Shown: positions 40,764 through 53,195, counted from the stretch's first letter. The stretch is 64,000 nucleotides of DNA from Uloborus plumipes (GCA_038373865.1 JAXGGA010001188.1:101364-165363), one strand, 5' to 3'. Program-made: numbers and translations. The notes: a model not told the origin generated them from the sequence alone.

Positions 40764-41181
40764 TAAAATTTTATAAAAAAAAGTAAAACCGACTTCAAAA
40801 ACGCAGCTGAAAATTGCTCTAAAAAGTAAAAAATAAATTTATTCTTTGAACACTATCGATACTACTTTTAAACATGAGTTTTGAAGTCGGTGTCGAAACA
40901 GTTAATAAAATCATTCTTACCCATTGATTGTACTATTTATTGATTTTTCCCATCAAAAAACACTTGAAATTGAGAATGAAATATTTTTGTTGTTTTTATT
41001 ATGAAACATGCAACCGAAGAATGGGCACGAATGATTTTATTAACTGTTTCGACACCGACTTCAAAACTCATGTTTAAAAGTAGTATCGATGGTGTTCAAA
41101 GAATAAATTTATTTTTTACTTTTTAGAGCAATTTTCAGCTGCGTTTTTGAAGTCGGTTTTACTTTTTTTTATAAAATTTTA
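40764..41181. repeat. 153-bp inverted repeat, 112-nt spacer
   Basis: Arms 40764-40916 and 41029-41181 are near-identical inverted copies, differing at only a few positions. Each arm contains AACCGACTTCAAAAAC and GTTTTGAAGTCGGTGTCG in opposed orientation, so GAAGTCGG occurs four times. The same GAAGTCGGTT end appears at about 41981. It may be a foldback element or head-to-head copies of one repeat. Frames at 41147-41341 overlap it by chance. Confidence 0.85.
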
Positions 41182-41586
41182 TTTTTATTTCATTCTTTTC
41201 AGTGTAAATGTATACCCGGAAGAGTGTCATGTTGCCATCGTGAAGCTTCATCTCACTTTATTAAAGCGTCTGAAATTTTACGCGATTGCCACTAAAAACA
41301 ATTTTTTTTTCTTTTTAGGATTTATTTCTATGCAGATTTAATAAGAAAAAGTTTAAATTTCTAGTTTTTCTCCCGATTATGCGGCTAAAACTGGCCTACA
41401 GGTTAATCCGCAAAGTTACCATTTACCGCCGATTCATTAGTGCATCACTAATTTTAAAATGCAAAAGTTTAGGTGATGGGAGCCTGGAAATATATTTTTT
41501 AAAAAATTGGGGTACTCAGGACTAAATATGTTATATCAGTAAAACTGCGGTTTGCATGCCGCATATTCGTTTGGCGTAGACAGTGC

Positions 41587-41697
41587 TTTTTTTTTTAAAT
41601 TTGCTGCTTGAAAATCCACCGACTCCGTCGAGGATCGAACTCAAGCCTTTGCGAATGTGAGCCCAGCGTCTTACCGCTAGGCCACTCTATCGGCAAA
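41587..41697 (-). mobile_element. tRNA-derived SINE-like element
   Basis: Read on the minus strand from 41697, TGGCCTAGCGGTAAG matches the RNA polymerase III A box, and GAGTTCGATCC, 28 bases further on, matches the B box. TTGAG TTCGATC CTCGA forms a T-arm. The sequence ends in an A run (T run 41587-41596 on the plus strand). Acceptor and anticodon stems do not pair well, so this is a tRNA-derived retroposon or tRNA pseudogene, not a working tRNA. A terminal duplication was not resolved. Confidence 0.6.
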
Positions 41698-41729
41698 CTA
41701 CTGTGAACTAATAAACATCAAATCGCAAG

Positions 41730-41998
41730 AGTGTGCGCGTGAAATTTGAAATTCAATTCATGCGCAAAGAGGGTGCGCATGAACGGAATTCTGAAGATTT
41801 CCCTCAATTTCTTCAGGATTCCGTTCTCAAACCCCACATCATGGGACCATGGGACCACCAGGGAGGTGTACCCTTTCCAACAAAAAAAAAATTATCAAAA
41901 TCGGCCCATTCAGTAAAAAGTTATGCGTGGTCATACATTAAAAAAATATACCGGTCGAATAGAGAACCTCCTCCTTTTTTGAAGTCGGTTAATAAAAA
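41730..41998 (+). repeat. Interspersed repeat ending in GAAGTCGGTTAA
   Basis: GTTATGCGTGGTCATACAT, AATATACCGGTCGAAT, then AACCTCCTCC and TTTTTTGAAGTCGGTTAAT form a string that I recall as a common 3' part of arthropod interspersed repeats. The element class is uncertain. It shares GAAGTCGGTT with the inverted repeat 0.6 kb upstream. The 93-codon frame here has no motif. Confidence 0.5.
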
Positions 41999-44900
41999 AC
42001 TGATATCAAAGTGATTTCATATTGGCATTTTGAGCATTTTAAAATTTTCAAATAAGCAGGTTTTGGAAGTTTTATTTATTTATTTTATTTTTTAAAAGTT
42101 AATAAGCTTTCAGCTTTGAAATTAGTTCGTGCACTAATTTCAAGACTGAACTAATGCAATGTATTCTTTTGTATGCGTCTTTTCATAGTCATTGACGATA
42201 ATTAACCTGGTCAATAATGCGGTTCTATTTCCAGTATTTAGAATGTAAATAAAAGAATAACTAGAAGAATCTATGCTATACACAAGTGACTGAGGAATAA
42301 TTAAATTATTTCCTCGTAGTACAAAAGTATTACGCCCATCGCATGTCTTTAAGACACACGTATTTTTTTTAAGTGTGAGATTAAGACAGTAATTTTTGTA
42401 ATTAATACATGGAGCAATAGTTTAATCAGGTATTTTAAGTATTTCAGCACAATTACTTTTATGTATTTTAAGAGCTATGATTCAAGACTTCGCAAAATTA
42501 TCTACTCATAAAAACAGTGGCAGAAGCTAAATAATAATGCCACTGTTACTAATGTCCATTAAGGCTCTTAAATCTGAAGCACGTCGTTAATTCTTTACGA
42601 CGGTTTCTTCAAAAAAAAAAAAAAAAAAAAAGTTGCTGGACACTTTTTCGCTACGTATGAGTTGTAACCACAAAACGATGAACATCACGAAATGAACAAG
42701 AAAAGAGAAATTCGATGTTGTCACCCGGGCTTTTTTTTCTGCCCACACTTAGCGTTCTAATTGATTGGGGTTTCAGGCCGACGCCCACGCAGAGCCCATA
42801 AAAGAACTGTTTGCACTTCCTACAGATTTCGATCATCGCTTTTAACAACGGCTTCGCTCTCCTCACTTTTTTTAAATGTTTATTTACTTGTTTCTCTGCT
42901 TACGTTTACTGAACTCATGAAAGATATACGGGACTTGACTCATGACTGAAAAGGGTCTACGTACTATGCTTAACATTTTCGTCGTTATGGCCATGCCCAA
43001 CACTTTTGATGTTCCATACTGATTTCTGCCATTTTATGATACTCAGTATCACTTCTTTTAATCATTTTTTTCAAAAAGCAGCTTTTACGCTGCTCAATGT
43101 TTGAGCTCTTTGTTTTTAGTCTACTTTCCAGTCAAATTAAAAAAAAAAAAAAAAGCTATTAAAAAACGTTTTAACACCTAAACTTTTAATTTGTCATATT
43201 ACATAACTTTTTTTTAAGTTATGATTTCGCAAGTTTTATTGAACAAAAATAAAAGGATAAATTTCAGCAGAAAAAATACTGTACCTTTGCATAAACCATA
43301 AAATAGGGATGCGTCGTTCATGAACGAACAGGTCTGTCTGAAAGACCGACTCCTCAAAAAGAACGGTACAGTTCGATCTTCTAAAAAACTAACGACCGTT
43401 CTATTGGACATGGAGCAGCTTGGAGCACTGTACTTACTATTTAAGATAAAATCACATTTTCTTTTCCTTTGAATCACAAGCATATCAAAAATTTACCTCC
43501 CATCCTCTTTTAAATTTCCTGTTTCTCAATGCAGTATTATATTAAAAACAGTTCACTTTGTGCGAAAATGTAAAAATCGAAAAACAACGTCTAAAAGCAC
43601 AAATGGGTCGAATTAAAATTGGCAAACATGTTTCGAAGGCATAAAGCCTCCTTCTTCAGTGCCAAGCAAGAAATGGAAAGAACCAAAGTATCGGGAGAGT
43701 TTAAATAGGGAAGGAGCAAAAGCTAAAGGAGCTTTTGCTCCTTTGCAGTATTATATGTTCATTTCGAGCCAAAGTTTAACAGTTTCCTGATTGCCGTTTT
43801 CCTCAAAGTGGGACATTGTTTGTGAATAGAAAACACCATCACCATTGAAATATTTGAAATTTCACCATTGAAATACACCATTGAAATAAAAATTGCTGGT
43901 ATTTCGCTTTTGTGGTTCCCAAAAGTAAGTACACAATAAAATAAAAGAAAGAAAAAAAAAAAGCATTACAGAGGTTGCTTGAATACTATCTGCATTTTTT
44001 ATTTCTTTATCGATCATCAAGAAGAAGCTTTATCACAGATTATTTTTGAAGAAACATCGAAATGTTACAAATGTCATAAGTTAAAAAACGGTATTGGGAA
44101 TAAGAAAGCCAGGACTTCTAGGAATTTCTCGTGTTGTTTCTTCCCTCTAATAACTTCTCTTCAAACACACCCTCAGGACCTCAAACATTTAAGCCGAAAT
44201 GGGAGGCTTTACGAACTGATTATGTGTTTAACCCGAATCGGAAACGCTTACTTGAAACCAATTTCCGGACTCGAACTGAGGGCCTGCCCGCCAAAGATCA
44301 CCAAAAAGAAGATAATCATCCCGAAAATTACCGCAACCGAAAAAGAAAACGGTGAAAGATCAATAGTTCTGCAAAACAACTCTAAGCATCTTTTCCCATT
44401 GCCGCTTTCATTAATAACCTACCTCGACGTGTCAGACTTTTGACTTTTCACTTCTGTGGAAAAGAAATAAGAAATGATTAGTTTAGAGTAGTTTAGAGCT
44501 TCGGGCACATAATAGTGATGGATGAAAGGTAAATTACAAAATGCCTGACGCTCATTCGCTGGCGAATTCTTATTAAGCTAAATTTGTGAGTGTTTAGTAA
44601 CATGTAGCAATCTTATGAATGTGGGACTCCAACTCGTTTTGTGTCTATTAAAGTCATAGATGCAAGATTAATTAATTTTAGATATGTAATAATGACGAAA
44701 TAGGTCATAAACGCAAAGGTAATGATGCGTTTTAGTGCAGTACACTTGTAGTAATGTAGATTCTCCCCACCCCCCCTCATCCGGCCATTAAAAGCAAAAC
44801 ATTTTTTTTTTTCAACTTAAGAAGATTCATCTTAGTTGCAGTTGCAGCAAGAAAAGTTATTTTTCTGATGACAAGGTTTGTCTCATGTAATAGATGTTTT

Positions 44901-45992
44901 ACATGCATTAATTCTATTCAATGTTTCCAAAAAAAAAAAAATAAATAAATAAGGAGCATTAAAATGCATTTTGTATTACAGTAAAGGTGCTGGGATAGAG
45001 GGTACTAAGTGTGCTTCTTTTTGGGCAGTTTAACTTTCGAAGTTAGACACAAAGCATAGTTTTCGGTGGATGACATGAGCACAATTTTTAATTACTGGAA
45101 AAGAAAACATTATAAAAAAAGTTTACGTTTAATTTATATTTTTTGACACTTTCTAAAGCAGTTACCAAACTCGGTAATACAGAAAATAAACTTCAGGTAA
45201 TTCAAACAACCAATTGCAATCATAACGCTAACTAGAATAAAACGGTATTTCTTTTGGGGAAATGATAATAGGCAATAAAATGACTACATCACTTAAAATG
45301 GTTATAGTAAAAAAGCAGTGTCAATTTTGCACTCATAAGAACTAATAGAAATTTTTTTCATTTACCATCGTTATAGCATTTTCGGTCTCTATGACTATGT
45401 TGTGTCTTAACTACGATCAAAATCATTAAATACTTATACAATCATAGTCGCGTAATCGTATAAAACTAACTACAATTTTATCTTGCAATCTTCAATTAAA
45501 CAAAGCGGGTGATTTTCTTCAAAGATTACTGAAAAAGACCCGAAATACTCATATAGGCTGAGGTTTTGCAACTGTCAGGACAATACTTTCCACGTATCCT
45601 TAACTATAACCTCTTTTGATTTTTGGTTAATCAGTCAGTAAACAACTAATAAAGGTATCATCAACTAATAAAGGTATCCCTTAATAGCAGAATTTTTTGC
45701 GCATACACTCCGCCATACGTTCAACCATTTTAAAAGCGAGCAAGTTGGAAGTTACGATGAAGATGTTGGTAATATTTTTCATATTGAACGGGGCTTAAAA
45801 ATGCACAATTCTTCAAAATCTCGTGTAATTACAGACATTTGTTCATACAGCCGTCTTGAAGTCTTCAATATCACGTGACTGCTCATACAGTGATGATTTT
45901 ACCTCCAAACAGCCAATCAGAAGCGACTAATCAACGGACGTTCATTCAGTTGGATTTTATTTGTATATACCATCTGCTCTAAGGTATATATA
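41999..45992. other. Intergenic stretch with exon-like patch
   Basis: A run (42610-42630), a hAT-like end TAGGGATGCGTCGTTCATG (43304), and a hairpin (43711-43743) lie here. ACCATTGAAAT occurs three times (43841-43886). The longest frame of the window (43979-44443, 154 codons, from TTG) covers a pyrimidine tract ending CCCTCAG (about 44171-44177), which looks like a 3' splice site before a GC-balanced patch. A second frame (44131-44355) also spans it. Neither shows a known domain. Confidence 0.45.
43711..43743. repeat. 14-bp perfect hairpin
   Basis: AAGGAGCAAAAGCT (43711-43724) pairs with AGCTTTTGCTCCTT (43730-43743) around a 5-nt loop, directly after a segment with TTTCGAAGGCATAAAGCC, which looks like part of a dispersed repeat. 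Confidence 0.75.
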
Positions 45993-46165
45993 TAGTTGAG
46001 TCTCGAGAGCTCGAAGTCCCAAAGGATCGACTGCTAGCTTCGAGTCATTGGGAATCCGAGTTAAATGCAGTTTTTACACTCATCTCAAGAGTTAAGGACG
46101 TAATGAAAACTTCGAGATAAAAGAATATTCGAGTTATAAGCCTTCGAGTTATCGAGACTCGACTG
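45993..46165. mobile_element. pogo/Tigger-like miniature element (173 bp)
   Basis: TAGTTGAGTCTCGAGAGCTC at the left and, inverted from the right, CAGTCGAGTCTCGATAACTC share about 16 of 20 positions. The form CAGTNGARTCTCGATAACTCGAA is typical of pogo/Tigger termini. The left flank is TA; the right flank reads TG, so the duplication is imperfect. Further CTTCGAG and TTCGAGT motifs recur in the interior. It is non-coding. Confidence 0.65.
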
Positions 46166-48574
46166 TGTATGTACCGTAATCGCAATCTATTACACTTGAT
46201 TGTAATCGTCTTCAAGCCGGACATACACACACATTTAATTGATGAGTCCGAATTCGAAAACCAGCTTTATCCTCTTGTAAAACAGAAGAGATGATTGACT
46301 GTCGGATTCATCAACTCACTTATAGCTTAAATTTAAAATTTCCAAACGCTGTTCATCGTGCAAATAAAACTCCATCCCTTAGCAATTCGCCCGAGTAGAT
46401 CTGCTCTAGATGGCGCTGACCACTCATTGCCCCCCTTTTCATATGCAGTGAAAAATGGCGCCGTCGTTAATTTTGTAATTGGACTCGTGCGATTTATCTA
46501 CGAGGAGGTATAATTTGCTTCAATGAGGCCTAATGGAGCGTGTAATTTAACAAAGTGTGCAGCAGCGAAGAATCGGTTGTGCATGGAGCTCGCTTAATAA
46601 CTGCCAAGTGCCTGTAAAGGAATGATTCTAAGAAAAGTGGAACGAAGTTTTGTTTTTGGGTGTCACAAAAGTGCTTCAGCTTCTTCTCGTGAAGCTAATT
46701 TGCGAGTTCGATTTTATTTTTATTTACTTATTATTTTCTTCGCAACTTATATTTGAATGAGCAATTACTTCTCGTTTGCCAAATTGATACTGCCATTGTT
46801 TTCTGAAGAGCCATTTCAGTATAATTGTTCCTTCCTTTTCATTTTTTTGGAATTTTAATAAAAAAAATGTATTTCTGCACTTCAATAAATTAATCAAATT
46901 CTTCGCTATTTATTTATTTATTTTTTTTTAAAGTCTGTTTAGATACATAATTAGGTAAAATATAAATTATATTCCCCGCTAACAACAAACGAAGGAAAAA
47001 CATTCACATTCCATCAAAATATTTCAAAACTTAAAGCTGTTCTAACTCATTTTTTACGGTTGCACATTATATAGAAAAAAAAAAAAAGACAGTGCAGACG
47101 ATAAATACATGAAATAACGCATAGAAATATAAATGTAGCAGATGATAATAAAGAGATAAACATTAAATGTAAACGTAACAGACGATAAATTTACAAAAAG
47201 CATTGTAAAAAATAGTATTAATGAATTGATGTTAGAATTCGTTATTTTCTCGTTATTTTCTCGTCTATAAATAATTTGAATTTTCTAATTGGATTTTTTC
47301 CCATTTTTTAATTTTGTTTTTTGGAAAAAGCATGGTCGAAAACAAGAGATGAATTACTTTTCTAAATTTTGTCTTTCTAAAAGAAAATAATGTTAAAATA
47401 CGGTCAGTTACTTTTCAGTGCTCACGTCACAACTGAACAAATTGATTTTGTCAAGGCCACTATATAGATGAGTCGGCACTTTGGGTTGAATTTTTATTGT
47501 TGCAAAGCTCGGGTTACCGGAGATAAAAAATCTTCGCTTTGTTTTAGAAATAGAAGATTAAAAAAATTAATTAAAAATGAACTGTTGGAAAAATAAAAGT
47601 ATTTTCTGGCCCCACGTTATTATTACAATTTTACTTATTTTATCAATATCAGTGACTAAAAGCAGTCTTTTGACTAAAGCAAACTCCTCATTCTTGGTTC
47701 CAAATGTTTTTAAATCCTTACATGAGCTCTTCTCGCCGTAGTTATTTCTCGTTAGTCATTATTGGGTTCAGAAATAGTTGTGGTTATTAAAGTTCTCCTA
47801 GAAAGAATTCTGATGTGTTTCTTTAAGTTACACATCCTAGGGAAAAATAACCAAACAGTTATAGGTCGAATAAATAAAAAGAAAAAGTATATATTGTTAT
47901 ATTTCAAACTAGAATGCATGATGTGCCTAAGATTCGCGATAAATTAGTTTAAAAAGATAAAATATTAACTAAAACATTTTCAATAAAAATATTCAAAATT
48001 TCAAGTTCTTTTCTATAACATGCCTTCAGGACTTGGTTAATTCCGTGATCACAAGGGGGGGGGGGGTAAATACTTTTTTGCCATTCGATTTCAGAAAATA
48101 CTTGAAAAGCAAAAACAAAGAAGAGAAAGAAAGAGCGAATCTTTTTTTTTGTCAGGGAAAATTATTATCTTAAATTGATAACAATAAACGATTACAAAAA
48201 ACCATGATTTTTTCTTGCACATACGCAACCGGACGGGACTTTGCGATTCTGATGACACTAAACGACTGATATCATTAACCGTGATCACATAAAGCGGCGC
48301 CCGCTGTTATTATTATTTCGAAGCGGAAAGTACACTTCCCTCTATCTTCGGGCAACATTCCATTCCCCAAAAGACACCTAGAACGCCAACGAGGTACCTC
48401 AACCGCAGATGATTTTTTTATCGTTCTTTAGCCGCGGGGTGCGAAAAGACCTCACCGGTACCCGCTAATCAATTGTCCGGGAAAGTGTTTCACTCGAATT
48501 AGCAATCTTTTTTGTTTACCATGGAGGGATCCTTTTGACTGAAATTGTGGACGCGGATTTGTTTAGATTTATAG
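46166..48574. other. Intergenic stretch with two GC-balanced islands
   Basis: About 46.38-46.64 kb contains AAAATGGCGCC and GTTAATTTTGTAATTGG, and about 48.29-48.54 kb is similarly CpG-richer. Both could be conserved non-coding sequence. An 11-bp direct repeat CCGTGATCACA flanks 48054-48278, the left copy followed by a G run. No gene is seen. Confidence 0.5.
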
Positions 48575-49309
48575 TAGGGATGCACCGATTAATCGGTGAT
48601 AATCGGCCACTTTGCCAATTATTAGTAATTGGAAAAATCAGGCAGATTAATCGGCCGAAAAAATATGTTTCAAAGAATATTCTTTAAAGTACACCTTCAC
48701 TAAGAAACTATGATGAATAATTTTATTAACAGTAATAATAATCTTCAAATCTGATATAGTTTTTTTTTAAATTAATAATCCAACTTTGAATAAATATACA
48801 TAGACACCGTTGCAACACATTTTTCATGCGGCGATGGTTTTCTCCTGAGCACAGAGCTTTTAGATAACCTCTAATTTTTCAAGAATATAAAAGTATTGAA
48901 TTAAATTGCTACTAATTATTAAAAAGTGAATTAAAAGTACTCCTAAATTGAAATGCTCACTACAGACTCCCCCCCCCCCCTTTTTTTTGGAATTTTATGT
49001 CCAACTAACATAACTAACAATGTATTAATAATATTATTGATAATAATATGAAAGTTGGTTCGAAGAAATTTGATGCAATATCGAAATTATTTTGCGAAAA
49101 CTAGGAAAATGGGGGAAAAAAATCTTCTCTCAGAAATAAATTACTTACTATTTCTAAACTTGAAATTGTATAAGAGAAAAACAGTGATGGTAAAATTGGA
49201 AGTAGAAAAACAATCATCCATATCATTAATCGGCTCAGCTGATTAATCTACCCATTATCAACAGCCGATGAATCGATAATCGGCCAGTTTGCTTATCGGT
49301 GCGTCCCTA
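48575..49309. mobile_element. TAGGGATG hAT-like element, copy 2
   Basis: TAGGGATGCACCGATTAATC at the left and GCTTATCGGTGCGTCCCTA at the right. Same orientation and internal layout as copy 1, with shared stretches such as GAATAATTTTATTAACAGTA. Flanks ATTTATAG and ATGTATTG match at 6 of 8. It is diverged from copy 1, and its C run (48969-48980) differs in length. Non-coding. Confidence 0.85.
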
Positions 49310-49828
49310 ATGTATTGCCAATTGCAAAAATGTTTGCTTTGTGTTTTTCTCTTCTAAAGACGGCTAAAATTTGACTTCCAAAAAGTTTTTATCATTCTAC
49401 TAGCTCTGTCCCATCATTTTGGATTGACAAACTTTTTTATCCTTGCCAAAAGCAAAAATAAAAAATGGTAGTTATAAAGTTAATTCTTTAATAAAAATTA
49501 ATTAACTTCAAGGTTGAATTTAAGAACACATAGAGTTGTATGCTTGAAGTTGCATGAAGTTTTGAAACTTCAGGCTTTTCGCCACATATTTGTTAGTATA
49601 GTAAGCTCGGCAAGTGTAGCACGAAATTGAAAAATAATTATTGCTGCATGTAATTTATATTAAAAAAAAAAAAAAAAAAAACCTTGCAGATAATATTATA
49701 AAATTGTTCATTAACTTTTTTCTTTACTTGTTCTGAAAATCTCGATTCCAGAAAATACCTCAATTTGGTATTAGAGGATCATCTCAAAGATAAAACAAGA
49801 TGAGCAATTACTCCGGAATGGTATAATC

Positions 49829-50540
49829 TAGGGATGCACCGATAAGCAAATTGGCCGATTACCGATTACCGATTAATCGGTCAAGCCGATTAATGATTAA
49901 AATGATTGTTTTCAGTACTACCAATTTCACCATTATAGTTTTTTCTTCGTTTTTTTACAATTCTAACTTTTGAAATAGTTCCTAATTTTTTCTTCTATTT
50001 TCCTAATTTTCCCAAAATAATTTCAAAATTTTATCAAATTTCTCTGAACTAATTTTCATATTCTTGTCAATAATATTAACACATTGCTAATTATGTAAAC
50101 AAGACATGAAAATGCAAAAAAATAAGGAGGGGAGTCTGTGTGGTGAGCAATCCATTTTTGAAGTTCTTTCAGTTTCAATTTTTCAATTATTAGTAGCTAT
50201 GTAATTCAAGACTTTTATTCTTTGTGAAAATTGAAGATTATCTAAAAGCAAGGAGAAAAGTATCGATGCATGAAAAATGTTGCTACATTAACTATGTGTA
50301 TTTTTATTCAAAATAGGAGAATTAATGTGTTAAAAACTTTACATCAACGGTGAGGATTATTATTACTGTTAATAAAATTATTCGTCATAATTTCTTAGTA
50401 AAGGTTTACTTTAAAAAATAATTTTTAAAATATATTTTTCCCGCCGATTAATCGGCCCGAGTTTGCAAATTATTAATAATCGGAAAAGTGGCCGATTATG
50501 GTCGATTAATCGGTACTGCCGATTAATCGGTGCATCCCTA
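49829..50540. mobile_element. TAGGGATG hAT-like element, copy 3 (inverted)
   Basis: TAGGGATGCACCGATAAGC at the left and GATTAATCGGTGCATCCCTA at the right, opposite to copies 1 and 2. The flanks GTATAATC (49821-49828 and 50541-50548) are an identical 8-bp duplication, fixing the boundaries of the family. CCGATTAATCGG palindromes cluster at both ends. It lies only 0.5 kb from copy 2. Confidence 0.92.
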
Positions 50541-50548
50541 GTATAATC

Positions 50549-51847
50549 CTTAAAAAAATTTACTTCTATCGTAAATATAATAATACTTATTACTTTGCAA
50601 AACGGAAATACTTAAAAACTATTGAATTATTTATCTTTCATCGTTTTTATTAATTAAAAAAAAATGAAAAGTCGCTGTTACCGAATCTTACAATATATGA
50701 AAGTAGAAATTAATAAGGTGACGGGTGACACCCGGGGCCGACCGCCCAATGTAGCGACGCTATTGCGTTAAGGGTTACATATGTTGTATAATGTAACTAC
50801 AATCTATAAAAAAGAAGATCCTGGCAACGTCGTCGCAATGCTATCATTTGGATTTGCGTAACCTTTACAATGCTACTATCCTGGGTTTATTTTAACTGTC
50901 TTCATGCTGCTAAAATATCCTCTGGACCAGAACTTACTTATAATTCTAACAAAAATCCAATATATTCATTGTGAAGCCGACATTTTGATTTTTGAAAGTG
51001 AATGGCAAAAACAAGAATCCTTAAAAAGTAAAAAGCAACTTATTCAGTTATTTTTTCTGTTCCGTAAAAAATATCAACTTGAGTCCTTTTCGCATACCTG
51101 AACCCTCCAATCCCTAACTTGCAATATCTTATCTTTCCCTAACCACTTCCAACTATCTCCCTATCTCGAAACAACTACTTCCAGCCCGTGTCTTAAATTA
51201 CACGCATACTGTTAAATCGCGCATTTCCCGCAGAAGGCTAAACGCTTGTCTAAAGACTTTGAAATTAAAAGGCTGTTGCCATTTTAACAACTGGCATCCC
51301 TAAAGCTGGAAGCCACGTTATTAACTACCTGTCTACTTTTCGAGAACTGCTGGAGATTTATGTTCAGGTGGGGGTTTTTCTTCCCCGAGGGCTCGAACTC
51401 TTTATCCGAAATTACCGGTAATTATTTTGGGCGAAATAGCTGCCTTTTCCACTGGAAGCTACGTTCTGAAGATCTGCTTGTTTTTACAGCTACCATTGTC
51501 ATTTATGTTTCTTCCCTGTGGTTATGTCTTTGGCGTTACTTTACAAAGGGTGGAAGTTATGCTCCTTTAAGTACTGTTGTTGTAAGTACTGAGATTAAAT
51601 GGCATGTATTTAGGGTTTGGATTTGTAAAATATCTGCTCTGCAATAATTAGGCAGGTGCCTCGGAATGAACATTCAGTTGTATTTCTGTTTGTCAGAAGA
51701 AATGCAGCGCCTAAACTGATATTAATTGATCTTAATCTCAAATGGATCATTCATTTAATTATGTAATGCCATTGGGTTAGGAAGGTCTACAATGTTAGAA
51801 CTCTTTCAGAGCCTTAAGTAGCCCCCCCCCCCCCTCACAAGCAAAAT
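50549..51847. other. Intergenic stretch
   Basis: No gene is recognised. A short GC-rich palindromic patch (GGGTGACACCCGGGG, about 50725) and a C run (51822-51834) are present. The 95-codon frame at 51360-51647 has a hydrophobic stretch but no family resemblance, no partner exon and no clear splice sites. Confidence 0.5.
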
Positions 51848-51849
51848 TA

Positions 51850-52018
51850 CAGTAGAAACTTGTTAAAACGAACTCAAAGGGACTATCAAAATCAGTTCAT
51901 TTTAACCATAGTTTATTTTATCCGAAGAACAATACGCTACAAACTATAAGACGGGGGTCGGAGACTCGTCTTAGCAGTCATTCGTTTTAAGCGAGCTCGA
52001 ATTAACGTGGTTTGACTG
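51850..52018. mobile_element. pogo/Tigger-like miniature element (169 bp)
   Basis: CAGTAGAAACTTGTTAAAAC at the left; the right end inverts to CAGTCAAACCACGTTAATTC. TA flanks both ends (51848-51849, 52019-52020). These features match pogo/Tigger-derived miniature elements. It is non-coding. Confidence 0.8.
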
Positions 52019-52020
52019 TA

Positions 52021-52509
52021 TCACATTCTTTTAGGTTAATGCTAATAATTATTTGCGGCATCTGTATTTGTGAAGACTTTTTGTCTATATAAGAAACTGA
52101 AATTGCACTAAAAGTTCTTTACTTGCGTGCAGACCATAACTAGGGACTGTTCAAATATGCATTTGTATAAAAGATCAAACAGTATGTAATTACTAGTTTA
52201 AGTAATTTTGACTTGAAAATTCTAACTAACTACATTGAAGCTTGTACTCCTGAACAAATAAATTAAACTATTTCACTAATTTTACAGTATGATATAAAAT
52301 CTATGAAGACCACTGAACTTCTACCACGTTTTGACTCCCCCTACTTTCCGATACTCGGTATTGATATCGCATTGAATTGATGTTACTGTTATAAAGAAAA
52401 GGACGTTAAATTAAAAACTGATGAAGTAAGTGTAATAAAATCGTAAGGTATTGGATTAAAATTGCATTGAAAGTTGTTTCATTGTTAATGAAAAACTGCT
52501 TTTATGATG
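52021..52509. other. Intergenic stretch
   Basis: AT-rich; no gene, repeat or regulatory signal recognised. Confidence 0.6.
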
Positions 52510-52511
52510 TA

Positions 52512-53195
52512 CCGTAAAACTGGGTGTATCGGCACAGCGGGGTGAATCGGAACGAAATTTCTCGATTATACAAAGAAATTCTCCATAAATATACAGTCGG
52601 ATATTTTTGCCTGTTAATTTTTTGAAATAGGTATTTTCATGAGAAGTAAGAGAAATTTACTTTTTTCATTCTGGCAACACTACTTGGCTTTGAGCAAGAT
52701 GCACGCGGAACGCTAAGAACATCCTGTTTTCATCGTCTGCAAAACTTTGTGCGTAAGTACAGACCTCTTAATATTTTAAACCTAATAGTATTCTTGAATT
52801 ATGCATGTATTTGATCAACAGAGTACCACATTAGAATTGACCTTTATTTTTGATTGTGAGATAAAAATGAATTCTTTGCGATGTCATATAGGATAAGCAT
52901 TTAAGCCAAGCCACAACTACTCGTTTTAACTACAAGATAATTTTTGTCGACGACATCAGTGACTCAAATTTAATCTTTGATTTTCAATTCAAATGCATTT
53001 TCTTAAAATTAATTTCAATCTTTCGTTAGCTCAAAATTATTTTCGAGTTTTGACAAACGATGTTTACTGGGATACAAAGTAAAACTTTACTTGACAGTAA
53101 CTATATGTTCATAGTCTCCCCTATAAACATTTACTTAACAAAAATAAAAACAGAAAATAAATTAAAATTTATCAGTAATATGTTCTGAAATTACT
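52512..53195. mobile_element. CCGTAAAAC element, right-truncated relative of 29.3 kb copy
   Basis: It begins TA-CCGTAAAACTGGGTG and follows the 29289 copy through GGTGAATCGGAAC, ACAAAGAAATTCT, ATATTTTAAACCTAA, then ACCACATTAGAATTGACCT and CAATTCAAATGCATTT. It lacks the 1.6 kb inner element, about 370 bp of middle sequence, and the right TIR. The right limit is approximate. Serves as an empty-site reference for the nested element at 29582. Confidence 0.7.

Noticed and set aside
41625..41697. Functional tRNA gene on the minus strand
   Set aside because: A and B boxes are present, but acceptor and anticodon stems do not pair.
46238..46262. TTGATGAGTCCG...GAAA resembling a ribozyme core
   Set aside because: The first core base is wrong (T for C), and stem II does not pair. 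It is more likely an inverted TTGATGARTCCGA repeat with 46302-46315.
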